Shown: positions 8,110 to 17,566, numbered from the stretch's first letter. The stretch: DNA of 64,000 bases from Zobellia barbeyronii (GCF_018603515.1 NZ_JACATN010000002.1:558001-622000); one strand, 5' to 3'. Translations and numbers: made by a program. Notes: generated by a model from the letters alone, not told the origin.

Positions 8110-9693
8110 TTAGATTAAAGGCAATTTTATATAGAAAGTACTTCCCTTTCCTTTTTCACTTTCTGCGTAGACCTCACCTTGGTGGTCATCGACTATTTTT
8201 TTAACATATGCCAATCCGAGACCATGCCCCTTAACATTATGTAAATCTCCCGTGTGTTCACGGTAGAATTTTTCAAATACTTTTTTGACCACCGCCTTAC
8301 TCATTCCAGCGCCTTGATCTTTTATTTCTATTACAATATAATTTTTAGCAACCTCTGTATATATATCTATCCTAGGCGCGTCTGTTGAATATTTAATGGC
8401 GTTATCAAGAATATTTACGATTACATTCGTAAAATGCATTTCACTAGCTAAAACTTCCGTTCTCGCAGCATTTAAATGCGTTTCTATATATCCACCTCTA
8501 TCAGCAACAATAAGTTCTACATGCGCTATTGCATCCTCTATTATGTCGTGAACATCTACCCTATCCTTACTAATATCTAACTGATTCTTTTCTAGCTTAG
8601 ATATACGCAATACATTTTCTACCTGAGCATGCATTCGTTTATTCTCCTCGCGAATCATTGTTAGATACCGATCCACCTTTTCAGGGTCCCCAATTATTTT
8701 GGGATTCCTAATAGCTTCCACCGCAAGGTTTATAGTAGCAATTGGCGTTTTAAACTCGTGCGTCATATTATTAATAAAGTCAGACTTTATCTCGGCAATC
8801 TGCTTTTGACGTATCAATTGATAAATTGCCCCAGAATATGCTATTACGATAACCAATGTAAAAAGCAATGACAAAAGCGCCATTTTTATTATAGACTGAA
8901 TTAAAAACTTCTTTTTCTTTGGAAAAGCGATTAACAAAGAGAAATTACTTGCTCCTTCGCTATCCTTAAAAATAGGCGTTTCATAAAGCATATCTTTAGC
9001 AAACTTGAACTTCCTGGACTTTACCTTGGTTGGCAACCCCCTGCTGTACACCCCATATTCATATTCAATATTGAGGTTTCTATTCTTTAATTCGCGATTA
9101 AGAAGTAACTTTATTTCTTGATTAGAAACTCTTTTATGAATAGGCACTTTTTTGGCATACTCACTAAAAACATCTTCAAACTGGGCTTTTTCAATAGCCG
9201 ATAGTCCTCCAATTTTTTCAAGTTTCTGTACTGCATTCAGCTTATACTCTTTACCGTCCAAACCGTAATCTTCTTTAAAGATTGTTTTGGTGCGCTTGCT
9301 AGTATAATTTTTAATTGTGGTAATCGTATCAGTACCATTACCGTTATCAAAGAACGTAGATGCTATATTATAATCTTCTTCTAAAATACCATGGGAATAA
9401 AACCGAATCTCATTGGAGTTTATATCACGGTCTATAAAAAAGATATTTCTTAAATGAGAGCTTTTAGGCTCACCTACACTATCTTTTATGTTGATGTAAC
9501 GTTCAAAATAATCTTTTGTCTCTCTCTCCTCAATTTTAGAAGAGACTTCGTTCAAAACCTCAGACACCGTATTAGAAAACTGTTCTTCCTTGTCCTCCAC
9601 AGATTGCTTAATCCACAAGAACTGAACAGATATTATTCCTATCAGGGAGAGACTCATTAACGCCACCAAAAGGACAAATAACCTCTTATTCAT
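8110..9693 (-). CDS. sensor histidine kinase, RprX-like
   Basis: A 527-residue membrane kinase. TM1 is about 5-28 and TM2 about 267-292, which encloses a periplasmic sensor region of roughly 235 residues without a domain I can name. The catalytic part has H312 in the H-box (MTHEFKTPIA), the N-box around 427-431 (NILDNAIKY), G1 DQGAG (459-463) and G2 GHGLGL (489-494). There is no HAMP domain of note between TM2 and the H-box. It is the upstream partner of the regulator at 7388. Confidence 0.92.
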   Translation of the reverse strand: MNKRLFVLLVALMSLSLIGIISVQFLWIKQSVEDKEEQFSNTVSEVLNEVSSKIEERETKDYFERYINIKDSVGEPKSSHLRNIFFIDRDINSNEIRFYSHGILEEDYNIASTFFDNGNGTDTITTIKNYTSKRTKTIFKEDYGLDGKEYKLNAVQKLEKIGGLSAIEKAQFEDVFSEYAKKVPIHKRVSNQEIKLLLNRELKNRNLNIEYEYGVYSRGLPTKVKSRKFKFAKDMLYETPIFKDSEGASNFSLLIAFPKKKKFLIQSIIKMALLSLLFTLVIVIAYSGAIYQLIRQKQIAEIKSDFINNMTHEFKTPIATINLAVEAIRNPKIIGDPEKVDRYLTMIREENKRMHAQVENVLRISKLEKNQLDISKDRVDVHDIIEDAIAHVELIVADRGGYIETHLNAARTEVLASEMHFTNVIVNILDNAIKYSTDAPRIDIYTEVAKNYIVIEIKDQGAGMSKAVVKKVFEKFYREHTGDLHNVKGHGLGLAYVKKIVDDHQGEVYAESEKGKGSTFYIKLPLI

Positions 9694-9776
9694 TAGAAAA
9701 CAAAATTAAAGATTTAACATATAGCAGATCATACGTTTAACCAAACCTTAACAAAAATGTTAAAACTGCGTGAGGC

Positions 9777-10364
9777 CTATATTTTATTAAGTAAATCGCG
9801 ATGAACATCTAAGACTTGAACCTTTGTTTGTTCTATATTCTCATTTTGGATGATATAGTGCGAAGATTCTATTTTTTTATTATCACTTAACTGGTTTTTC
9901 ATTCGGGCTTCTATACCCTCAACTGTATTAGATGCATCGCGTTGCATAATACGGTCAATTCTAGTCTCTTTAGGAGCTGTTACCAAAATAATACAGTCAT
10001 AAAAATCCTGAGAGCCAATTTCAAATATGATGGCCGCTTCTTGAATTACATAATCTGAACTTTGACCTTCTGCCCAGCTGATAAAATCTTTTCGAACTGC
10101 AGGATGCACTATTGCGTTTAAAGCGTTCAACAATTCTTTATTATTGAATACTTGTTTTGACACATAACCCCTATCTAGCTTTCCTTCCTTGTAGGCTGCA
10201 TCCCCAAGAAGTTCTTTTATAGCAGCAATTAGCCCTGGTGATTTTTGCATCAAATCTTTTGCCCGTTCATCAGAATTATAAACGGGAACACCCAACTCCT
10301 CAAACATTTTAGCAACAGTGGTCTTACCACTACCTATGCCACCTGTTAAGCCTACAGTTATCAT
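9777..10364 (-). CDS. coaE: dephospho-CoA kinase
   Basis: A 195-residue enzyme for the last step of coenzyme A synthesis, phosphorylating the 3'-OH of dephospho-CoA. The P-loop GGIGSGKT is at residues 8-15. VYNSDERAKDL and the VHPAVR segment match CoaE. The start overlaps the YbbR gene stop by 4 bp (ATGA), so they are translationally coupled. coaBC, giving earlier steps of the same pathway, lies about 6 kb upstream on the same strand but in another transcription unit. Confidence 0.93.
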   Translation of the reverse strand: MITVGLTGGIGSGKTTVAKMFEELGVPVYNSDERAKDLMQKSPGLIAAIKELLGDAAYKEGKLDRGYVSKQVFNNKELLNALNAIVHPAVRKDFISWAEGQSSDYVIQEAAIIFEIGSQDFYDCIILVTAPKETRIDRIMQRDASNTVEGIEARMKNQLSDNKKIESSHYIIQNENIEQTKVQVLDVHRDLLNKI

Positions 10365-11329
10365 TTCTTGTTCAATATGTATTCTACGCTGTTCTGTTCC
10401 AGTTTTACGCTGTGAAGACCACTTGGCTTTTTCCTTAATTCTAATTGCAATTCATCTGTATTGCCGTCTTTCAATTGACCATAGTCTGCAATGACTTCAA
10501 AATCTGATGCCTCTAACTTTTTAAGCCGTTTTAACTTGGCCTTACATAATACATTAACTTTATCGGGAAATGTTTTTACATCAATATTACTAGGAAAATG
10601 TACAGTCTTTATAGTCACTTCAAATACCTTTTCAGAAAAGCGAGCAATCTTTGCAGTAAGCTCTACTTTATTATCTGAGTACTTAGTATTCTTAAGGTCT
10701 TTAGATTTATAGATATCCACGGTTTCCGAAAAGTCAGCATCTAAATCAGGGAGGGTTAATTTATTGGTACGTACAACCTTTATAGTATCAATTTCCTTAG
10801 AAGGCCCCGTAATAGTGATGGAATCTGGCTGAATTTCCATCTTACCATCTAATAGGTAATTGGTTGCCATATTTACTTCTACATTAGGCTTTACTGGTAC
10901 TTTTTTAGAAATCACGGCCAACATACCCACAAAAAGAGTATCTGTCTCTATATCCATTAAAGACATTGATGTGCTTAATTGCCTTTCTACCTGCTTACGA
11001 TATACTTTTTGAGGTATATAAAACATGGAGTCTTTTTGTAAAGCATCGGCAAGATCTATAGATACCTTGGCATGTTTAAAATTAAAACCTAAAAGCTGAA
11101 AGCCACCTGCCTTAAGTTTCACCTTTAATTCATTATCTGTGGCGCCTTTAAACAAATAACCTTCTGGAACGTTCACGTATTCCAAATCAAAACTAGTTGT
11201 ACTCACATAACTCTCCGAGAGGTTATTAATAAGCCATATTAAGGTTGAAAAAAATAAAAACACCAAAAATATTTTTACTTTTCTCTTCTTAAGGGCCTTC
11301 TTGACTTTATCTATTATCTTGTTTACCAA
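10361..11329 (-). CDS. YbbR-like domain protein
   Basis: A 322-residue protein with one N-terminal transmembrane segment (about 19-35) after a strongly basic start (KKALKKRKVK), followed by a beta-rich extracytoplasmic part with YbbR-type repeats. The PDSITITGPSKEIDTIKVVRT segment is typical. In Firmicutes, YbbR (CdaR) controls the cyclic-di-AMP synthase, but no cdaA-type gene is adjacent here and that role should not be carried over. The gene abuts the glycosyltransferase stop and overlaps coaE by 4 bp. Confidence 0.82.
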   Translation of the reverse strand: MVNKIIDKVKKALKKRKVKIFLVFLFFSTLIWLINNLSESYVSTTSFDLEYVNVPEGYLFKGATDNELKVKLKAGGFQLLGFNFKHAKVSIDLADALQKDSMFYIPQKVYRKQVERQLSTSMSLMDIETDTLFVGMLAVISKKVPVKPNVEVNMATNYLLDGKMEIQPDSITITGPSKEIDTIKVVRTNKLTLPDLDADFSETVDIYKSKDLKNTKYSDNKVELTAKIARFSEKVFEVTIKTVHFPSNIDVKTFPDKVNVLCKAKLKRLKKLEASDFEVIADYGQLKDGNTDELQLELRKKPSGLHSVKLEQNSVEYILNKK

Positions 11330-12331
11330 TTATTTGAAAAATAAATGAGGAAACAATGTTTCCGGTTCCTTTTTGCTAAAGTTAAGAAAGATGGTCGATT
11401 TTAAAAAACCATATCCATATCCCATAAATTGAATGCTTACAGCCACTAGAGAAAGTAAAGCCACGGCTAAATTTCTATTTTTTAAAAGCGAATCTATAAA
11501 TATGAGTGAAAAATAGATAATATATAAATATATAGGCAAACTAATCCCTATTGCTAGAAATAAAAGCGACGCCAAAAATCCTAAACAAAATAATGTGGGG
11601 AACCAATAGGTCATTTTTGATGTCTTAGGGTGCCATTTATTTAAAATTGGACGAACACTACCAAATTTCTTTACTTGAATAAAAAACTTATTCCAGTCTA
11701 TGCGACGCTTATGATATACAAAAGCTTCTGGTATAAGCTTCGTATCAAAACCATTGTTCCAAATACGAAACGTAAAGTCCGGGTCTTCACCTGGATGAAT
11801 TTTTCCGAATCCACCAACGGTTTCAAATGCCGTTTTGGAGATACCCATATTAAAACTACGCGGTTGAAACTTATCTAGTGCCTTTTTATTCCCACGAATT
11901 CCTCCTGTGGTTAACACAGACGTCATAGCATAGTTAATAGCTTTTTGCAAAAGCCCAAAAGACTCATGAGCAGCATCTGGTCCACCAAAGCAGTGAACAA
12001 AGCTCTTTCTTAAAGCACTATCTACCGCATCTAAATACTGCGGCGGAATCATGCAATCTGAATCTACAATAAGAAAATAATTACCCTTGGCACGGGTCAT
12101 TCCGTAGTTTCTTGAATCTCCAGGTCCTGAATTAGATTTTTTGTAATATGAAATGGTGAGTTTATCCTTATATCTCTCAACCACTTCTTCTGAAGAAAGT
12201 GTTGAGCCGTCCTCCACAATCAATACTTCAAAATCCGCTGAATAGGTTTGGCTCACTAGACTTTCTAGCAGCTCCGCTATTTCATCGGGTCTATTGTAAA
12301 CAGGAACTATAAACGAAAAAGATAAATCCAT
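11330..12331 (-). CDS. family 2 glycosyltransferase, membrane-anchored
   Basis: A 333-residue inverting glycosyltransferase. The GT-A domain covers about 1-235: FIVPVYNRPDEI at the nucleotide-binding start, IVEDGS, the metal-binding DSDC (about 92-95), and a GEDPDFTFR acceptor-side motif. Two or three hydrophobic segments occupy the C-terminal 100 residues, so it is probably bound to the inner membrane and builds a surface or lipid-linked glycan. Donor and acceptor are unknown. It is the first gene of a tight set with the YbbR gene and coaE. Confidence 0.88.
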   Translation of the reverse strand: MDLSFSFIVPVYNRPDEIAELLESLVSQTYSADFEVLIVEDGSTLSSEEVVERYKDKLTISYYKKSNSGPGDSRNYGMTRAKGNYFLIVDSDCMIPPQYLDAVDSALRKSFVHCFGGPDAAHESFGLLQKAINYAMTSVLTTGGIRGNKKALDKFQPRSFNMGISKTAFETVGGFGKIHPGEDPDFTFRIWNNGFDTKLIPEAFVYHKRRIDWNKFFIQVKKFGSVRPILNKWHPKTSKMTYWFPTLFCLGFLASLLFLAIGISLPIYLYIIYFSLIFIDSLLKNRNLAVALLSLVAVSIQFMGYGYGFLKSTIFLNFSKKEPETLFPHLFFK

Positions 12332-12354
12332 AAGCTTTTATACGGAAATTCTAA

Positions 12355-12394
12355 GGGCATTTTTCATTACTTAAATCGGTAATGTAAAATGCCC
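12355..12394 (-). other. long imperfect inverted repeat between fabI and the glycosyltransferase gene
   Basis: GGGCATTTTTCATTAC (12355-12370) pairs with GTAATGTAAAATGCCC (12379-12394), 16 positions with one T/T mismatch and an 8-nt loop. No T-run follows on either strand, so it is not a standard terminator. It sits after the fabI stop and before the glycosyltransferase start, both on the minus strand. It may be a processing or stabilising hairpin, or an operator. Confidence 0.6.
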
Positions 12395-12457
12395 ATAATA
12401 TATGCCGAAAACAAATATTCTTCGCCAGAATTTAATCTATTGAAAGCTATTTTATTT

Positions 12458-13270
12458 CTACTCGGTAAAACGTTCTATAATCTCTTGGCTAACACCAGTA
12501 TTAGAGAAACCACCATCATGAAACAAGTTTTGCATTGTAACTTTTCTGGTAAGGTCAGAGAAAAGAGTTACCGTATAATCTGCACACTCTAATGCCGTTG
12601 CATTCCCTAAAGGCGACATTTTTTCAGCATAGCTAATAAAACCGCCAAAACCTTTCACACCTTGACCAGCAGTAGTTGGTGTAGGTGATTGTGAAATTGT
12701 ATTTACACGAACGTTTTTCTCTTTTCCGAAGAAATAACCAAAACTACGTGCTACAGACTCTAAATAAGCCTTATTATCTGCCATATCATTATAATCAGGA
12801 AAAACACGTTGTGCTGCCATATAGGTCAAAGCAACTATGCTTCCCCACTCTTCCATAGCATCAGCTTTATACAAGCTTTGCATTACTTTGTGGAAAGATA
12901 ATGCAGAAACATCCCATCCTTTAGAAGTAAAGTCATATTTCTCATCAGTATAAGAACGCCCTTTTCTAACGTTTACAGACATACCGATTGCGTGTAATAC
13001 AAAATCGATTTTTCCACCAAGAATCTCAACAGATTGGGCTACCAAGTTAGCTAGATCTTCTTCGCTAGTTGCATCGGCAGGAATAACCTGAGAACCAGTT
13101 TTTTCGGCCAAATCTTTAATTTGCCCTAAACGCATGGCTACGGGTGCATTGGTCAAAACAAAAGTACCGCCTTCTTCATGAATACGCTCTGCTGTTTTCC
13201 ACGCTATTGAATTTTCATCCAAAGCTCCAAAAATAATTCCTCTCTTACCTTTTAATAAATTATACGACAT
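12458..13270 (-). CDS. fabI: enoyl-[acyl-carrier-protein] reductase (NADH)
   Basis: A 270-residue divergent short-chain dehydrogenase that performs the last reduction in each cycle of fatty acid synthesis. The cofactor-binding start is GIIFGALDENSIAW (residues 11-24). The catalytic pair Y160 and K167 has the FabI spacing (Y-x6-K, YNDMADNK), with a second tyrosine at 150. The substrate loop SQSPTPTTAGQGVKGF is followed by the end of the fold. A separate promoter and the recN terminator lie upstream, so it is probably its own unit. FabI is the known target of triclosan and isoniazid-type inhibitors. Confidence 0.95.
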   Translation of the reverse strand: MSYNLLKGKRGIIFGALDENSIAWKTAERIHEEGGTFVLTNAPVAMRLGQIKDLAEKTGSQVIPADATSEEDLANLVAQSVEILGGKIDFVLHAIGMSVNVRKGRSYTDEKYDFTSKGWDVSALSFHKVMQSLYKADAMEEWGSIVALTYMAAQRVFPDYNDMADNKAYLESVARSFGYFFGKEKNVRVNTISQSPTPTTAGQGVKGFGGFISYAEKMSPLGNATALECADYTVTLFSDLTRKVTMQNLFHDGGFSNTGVSQEIIERFTE

Positions 13271-13303
13271 TGTGTTAGATTCTGTTGGTTGTTCTTAAAG
13301 CTT

Positions 13304-13311
13304 CAAAGATA
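13304..13311 (-). promoter_or_regulatory. candidate fabI -7 promoter element
   Basis: On the minus strand this reads TATCTTTG, an exact match to TAnnTTTG, 34 bp before the fabI start. A TTG lies 13 bp upstream, closer than the usual 17-23, so the -33 part is doubtful. Confidence 0.45.
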
Positions 13312-13321
13312 TTTAAAAAGT

Positions 13322-13340
13322 TGGCAACTAATAGTTGCCA
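13322..13340 (-). terminator. candidate recN terminator
   Basis: A perfect 8-bp stem, TGGCAACT/AGTTGCCA, with a 3-nt loop, followed on the minus strand by ACTTTTTAAA. It lies about 85 bp after the recN stop. The T-run is short and it nearly touches the fabI promoter element. Confidence 0.45.
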
Positions 13341-13424
13341 CATGAAGAAAAACGTATTTATAAGTATAAAATCTACCCTAAAAACCAAATACGACCTCTA
13401 GTAACCTGTACAAGGTCTATTATT

Positions 13425-15077
13425 CTAGTTCAAAAGTTGCCTTGCGTGAGCCATAGCTGAATCAGATAGCTCTTTACCGCCCAACATTTCAGCCAACTCC
13501 ACTACCCTTTCCTCATTGCTCAGTTGCTTCATGTTCGTTTTAGTAACCGCTCCTTCCTCTAACTTATATACTTTAAAATGATGGTCACCTTTTGAAGCTA
13601 CCTGAGGTAAATGTGTAATAGAGAATACTTGCATGCTTTTACTCATTGCCTGCATGATATCACCCATTTTTCCTGAGATTTCACCAGAAACCCCAGTATC
13701 AATCTCATCGAACATTATAGTAGGTAGGTTTTCGTATTTCGCTAATATCGATTTTATAGTAAGCATAATCCTAGAAAGCTCACCTCCCGAGGCTACTTTC
13801 TTCAGCTCACCATAATCGCCTCCTTTATTAGCGGAGAACAAAAAGGTAAGTCCGTCTGCTCCGTTAGCCTTAAAGTCGTTCGCCTTAAAAAGCTCTATCT
13901 TAAAAGTTGCACTAGGCATACCCAATGCTTTCAAAGAATCTTCTAATTGTTTTTTAAGTTGCGGGACAACCTTTTTTCGTTTGGCCGTTAGGGCATCGGC
14001 TGCTTTCTGCAATGCAACTTTTTGACCTGCAAGCTCTTTTTCTTTCTTTTCTATATCAGCTTCAAGATTTTCTGTGACACTAACTTTTTCAGATAGGTCT
14101 TCTCTAATTTGTAGTAATTCAGCAACTTCTTGAACCCCGTGCTTTTTCTGTAAATCATAAAGTTGTTGCAACTTGGTATTGATTTCTTCCAGCACTTGTG
14201 GATTGGCTTCTGTTCCTTCCTGAAAATTCTGAAGTTCAGAAGCTATATCATCTACTTCAATAAAAACAGATTGCACACGCTGGTTCAAGTCCGCATACTG
14301 AGTCCCATAACCAGATAATCTACTAGCAATTTGTTTAAGCTCAGTAAGTAAACTTACAATACCCACCTGCTCATCACTAAGTAGTTGATGACCTGAAGAA
14401 ATCAGTTCTAAAATATTCTCTACGTTGTTCAGTTGCTCATACTGCTCTTCCAAATCTTCTTGCACACCCAATTTTAAAGGTGCTGCCTGAAGCTCTTCTA
14501 ATAGAAAACTATTGTAATCGTGTTCTTTATTTGCTTCTTTTTGAAAATCAACAAGTTCAGACAACTCTTTTGAAGTTTTTTTATACAAGCGAAGTTTTCC
14601 CGCATAATCCGCTAGCAGGCTTTTATTATCTGCAAGGGCATCTATTACCTTTAACTGAAAGTCGTTATCCGTTAACTGTAGTGTTTGGTGTTGAGAATGC
14701 ACATCTATTAAACTGCTTCCTAATCTGGTAAGAATATCTAATGTTACTGGAGAATCATTAATAAAGGCTCTCGATTTCCCGCTAGGCTGAATCTCTCTTC
14801 TTATGATGGTTCTTTCCTCGTAATCTAAATCGTTATCTTTAAAAAAAGACTCCAAATTATATTTGTCAATTTGAAATTCCGCTTCTATGACGCATTTTTT
14901 ATCCTTGTCTCTTAAAGAGGATAAATCGGCACGTTTTCCCAAAACAAGGGACAAGCCGCCTAATAAAATAGACTTTCCCGCACCGGTTTCACCTGTAATA
15001 CAGGTAAACCCATTAGTAAAGTCTACATTGAGATTATCTATTAATGCGTAATTTTTTATGGAAAGGTGTACTAGCAC
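13425..15077 (-). CDS. recN: DNA repair protein RecN
   Basis: A 550-residue SMC-like ATPase that acts early in double-strand break repair. The Walker A motif GETGAGKS is near residues 30-37. Long coiled-coil stretches occupy about 150-380. The ABC signature region SGGELSRIML is followed by Walker B IMFDEIDTGVSGE and the H-loop THLPQVAS. Length matches the family. It lies 55 bp after DUF4835 on the same strand, at the distal end of the bamD-rpoZ-coaBC-DUF4835 run, an order I recognise as common in Bacteroidota. Confidence 0.95.
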   Translation of the reverse strand: MLVHLSIKNYALIDNLNVDFTNGFTCITGETGAGKSILLGGLSLVLGKRADLSSLRDKDKKCVIEAEFQIDKYNLESFFKDNDLDYEERTIIRREIQPSGKSRAFINDSPVTLDILTRLGSSLIDVHSQHQTLQLTDNDFQLKVIDALADNKSLLADYAGKLRLYKKTSKELSELVDFQKEANKEHDYNSFLLEELQAAPLKLGVQEDLEEQYEQLNNVENILELISSGHQLLSDEQVGIVSLLTELKQIASRLSGYGTQYADLNQRVQSVFIEVDDIASELQNFQEGTEANPQVLEEINTKLQQLYDLQKKHGVQEVAELLQIREDLSEKVSVTENLEADIEKKEKELAGQKVALQKAADALTAKRKKVVPQLKKQLEDSLKALGMPSATFKIELFKANDFKANGADGLTFLFSANKGGDYGELKKVASGGELSRIMLTIKSILAKYENLPTIMFDEIDTGVSGEISGKMGDIMQAMSKSMQVFSITHLPQVASKGDHHFKVYKLEEGAVTKTNMKQLSNEERVVELAEMLGGKELSDSAMAHARQLLN

Positions 15078-15132
15078 AGTTTTCTATTCGATTTGTGCTG
15101 TAAAGATAATTGATAATTTCGTACCGAAAGAA

Positions 15133-16020
15133 CTAGTACTTAATATCGTTCCAAGTACTGGAATATAAGGGAGCAATATTGTTTAAAGTCTCTTTTAATT
15201 GAACAATATCTACTTTTGGACCGTCTGAAAAGATGTTTTGAATCTCATCTGACTTGGCATCAAAGAAAGTCTGAATCAAAAATGCATTAGGCCTACGTTT
15301 GATCATCGTCTCAAAAAGCTTCATTGTACCGGCAATAACTTGTTTGCCCGTGCTATTATTATCTCCAAGAATATCAAGACCCTTGCGATGATAATTATAC
15401 ATAGCTATACGATACTCACGATAGGTATTGGATAAAAGGTTATCTACCAACTCAAACCTACTACGATCACTATTCTGATCCCAACCCGTATAATTGCTAC
15501 CTTGAGCTTGAGTGGTAATTTGCTGCGCTTTTCTAAAATACTCAGTACCGCCTTCTAAAGAGAAAGTGTCTGCATCAAGCCCGAGCATGGTGTAAACATA
15601 GAAAGAAACAACACTTACAAGATTGGATTCAAAAACATTTTCATTGAATACCAAAGGTTGAAATTCTATATATTCAAAATTGAGCTGATTGTCTTTATAA
15701 TTGAAAATAGGCGTTTCGTACGATGTATTAAAAACAGGACGCGAAGACTGAATCTGGATATTACCCTCAAAACGATTAGACTCGTAATTGGTAATCGTAA
15801 TAAACATTTGACTGCTTATACGTTCATTTTCCTTGTAGGTGCGGTTGGTCCACTTGTTCTTGTTAATGAAATCATTTAAAGAACGTTCTAAGGTTTTAAA
15901 AATCTGTTGATTAGTTTGTGAGACCTGATCCGCATTTATAGTAACAACACAATTCATTTCCTGTGCCGAAACGGACACCACAAAAAATGAACAAATAAAT
16001 ATAAGTATGAAATTACGCAT
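15133..16020 (-). CDS. DUF4835 family protein (secreted)
   Basis: A 295-residue protein with an N-terminal signal peptide (FILIFICSFFVVSVSAQE) and no later membrane segment, so it is periplasmic or outer-membrane associated. The sequence matches my memory of DUF4835, a family of unknown function restricted to Bacteroidota and placed after coaBC. The start overlaps the coaBC 3' end by 8 bp, which implies coupled translation. Its constant position beside bamD, rpoZ and coaBC hints at a housekeeping envelope role, which is inference. Confidence 0.82.
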   Translation of the reverse strand: MRNFILIFICSFFVVSVSAQEMNCVVTINADQVSQTNQQIFKTLERSLNDFINKNKWTNRTYKENERISSQMFITITNYESNRFEGNIQIQSSRPVFNTSYETPIFNYKDNQLNFEYIEFQPLVFNENVFESNLVSVVSFYVYTMLGLDADTFSLEGGTEYFRKAQQITTQAQGSNYTGWDQNSDRSRFELVDNLLSNTYREYRIAMYNYHRKGLDILGDNNSTGKQVIAGTMKLFETMIKRRPNAFLIQTFFDAKSDEIQNIFSDGPKVDIVQLKETLNNIAPLYSSTWNDIKY

Positions 16021-17218
16021 GGTATCTTTTCAAGATTTCATCAAAAATGTCTTTGGCCACCTCTGCCTTTGTCTTTAGTTCAAACGGCTTAATTGAGGAA
16101 TTCTTATCTATGAAAGTGATTTTGTTCGTAGGTTTTCCAAAACCAGCTCCTTTATCGTTCAGAGAGTTAAGAACAATGGCATCTAAATTTTTCTTTTTAA
16201 GCTTGCCTATAGCATTTTCAAGTTCATTTTCTGTCTCTAAAGCAAAACCAACTAAAAACTGCTTTTTCTTCTGGTTACCCAGTGACTGCAAGATATCTTT
16301 GGTCTTCACCAAATCAATCGAAAATTCGGTTTCTTTTTTCTTTATTTTTTGATTAGCCACCGTTTTAGGCCTGTAGTCAGCAACTGCCGCTGCACAGATA
16401 GCCATATCTATATTTTTATAGTGCAGATGAACCTCATTGTACATTTCTTCCGCAGAGGTTACTTTTTTTAAATCGATAAGATCATGAGAAACAGAAAAAC
16501 GGGATGGCCCAGAAACCAAAATAACATGAGCTCCTAAATTTGCTGCCACATTAGCCAGTTCGTACCCCATTTGACCAGAAGCATGATTTCCAATAAACCG
16601 CACAGGGTCTATGGCTTCATAGGTAGGGCCGGCGGTAATCAGAACTTTTTTTCCACTAAGCGGAAGTCCTTTTTGCAGATATGCCTTAATGAACTCAACC
16701 ATATCTTCAGGTTCCGCCATACGCCCTTCTCCATGAAGGCCACTTGCCAATTCACCAGAAGTAGCAGGAATCATAACATTTCCAAAAGACTGTAATTTTT
16801 CAAAGGAATCTTTAGAAGTCGGATGCTTATACATATCCAAATCCATTGCAGGAGCAAAGAAAACAGGACATTTTGCAGAAAGGTAAGTAGCAAGCAATAA
16901 ATTATCGCATGTACCCGTAGCCATTTTAGCTAATGTATTAGCTGTAGCTGGCGCAACTACCATTAAGTCTGCCCATAGCCCTAATTCTACATGATTATTC
17001 CATTCCGTTGCCCCATCATCCTCATTAACCAAGGAAGTTAGCACCGGGTTTTTGGAAAGCGTAGCTAGCGTAAGTGGGGAAACAAAAGAGCTGGCGCTAT
17101 CTGTCAAAATAATTTTGACATTAGCGCCAGCTTTAATCAGTAAACGTACAAGAAAGGTAGTTTTGTAAGCGGCAATTCCTCCGGTAATGCCTAAAAGAAT
17201 GTTCTTTCCGCCTAACAT
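16013..17218 (-). CDS. coaBC: bifunctional phosphopantothenoylcysteine decarboxylase / phosphopantothenate-cysteine ligase
   Basis: A 401-residue fusion for two successive steps in coenzyme A synthesis. The N-terminal CoaC flavoprotein half has GITGGIAAYK, the active-site histidine in WNNHVELG, VVAPATANT, the cysteine in GTCDNLLL and the substrate clamp PAMDLDMY. The C-terminal CoaB half has ITAGPTYEAIDPVRFI, NHASGQMG and AAVADYRPK. It sits 3 bp after rpoZ and overlaps DUF4835 by 8 bp. Confidence 0.95.
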   Translation of the reverse strand: MLGGKNILLGITGGIAAYKTTFLVRLLIKAGANVKIILTDSASSFVSPLTLATLSKNPVLTSLVNEDDGATEWNNHVELGLWADLMVVAPATANTLAKMATGTCDNLLLATYLSAKCPVFFAPAMDLDMYKHPTSKDSFEKLQSFGNVMIPATSGELASGLHGEGRMAEPEDMVEFIKAYLQKGLPLSGKKVLITAGPTYEAIDPVRFIGNHASGQMGYELANVAANLGAHVILVSGPSRFSVSHDLIDLKKVTSAEEMYNEVHLHYKNIDMAICAAAVADYRPKTVANQKIKKKETEFSIDLVKTKDILQSLGNQKKKQFLVGFALETENELENAIGKLKKKNLDAIVLNSLNDKGAGFGKPTNKITFIDKNSSIKPFELKTKAEVAKDIFDEILKRYHA

Positions 17219-17221
17219 ATA

Positions 17222-17554
17222 CTACTGGTCTTTCTCCGTATTTCTGTGATATATTTTGTCATTCAACCACTCTTCAACCGCTAAAGCATGTGGCTTAGGT
17301 AATTTTTCGTAAAACTTAGATACTTCTATCTGTTCTTTGTTTTCAAAAACTTCTTCAAGGCTATCGCTATAAGTAGCAAACTCCTCTAATTTTTCTAGAA
17401 GTTCTTTCTTAATTTCAGAATTGATCTGTACAGCTCTTTTAGCAGTAATTGAAATTGCCTCATAAATGTTATCCGTAGGACGGTCAAACTCATTTTTGTT
17501 GATCGTTACTGTGGAAACTGGAGCACTTGAATTCTTAAGATCGTTCATATTCAT
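17222..17554 (-). CDS. rpoZ: DNA-directed RNA polymerase omega subunit
   Basis: A small protein (about 110 residues) matching the Bacteroidota form of omega, with the helical segment NIYEAISITAKRAVQINSEI that corresponds to the conserved RpoZ core. Omega assists folding of beta-prime. The frame also opens with a TTG at 17560, but the ATGs at 17554 and 17548 give the more usual MN(MN)DLKNSSAPV start. It lies 12 bp after bamD and 3 bp before coaBC. Confidence 0.85.
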   Translation of the reverse strand: MNMNDLKNSSAPVSTVTINKNEFDRPTDNIYEAISITAKRAVQINSEIKKELLEKLEEFATYSDSLEEVFENKEQIEVSKFYEKLPKPHALAVEEWLNDKIYHRNTEKDQ

Positions 17555-17566
17555 AGTCAAACTATT

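Noticed and set aside
16047-16352. Long open frames on the opposite strand of coaBC, fabI, recN and others
   Set aside because: They overlap well-identified conserved genes, lack family motifs and look like shadow frames of low-GC coding sequence.
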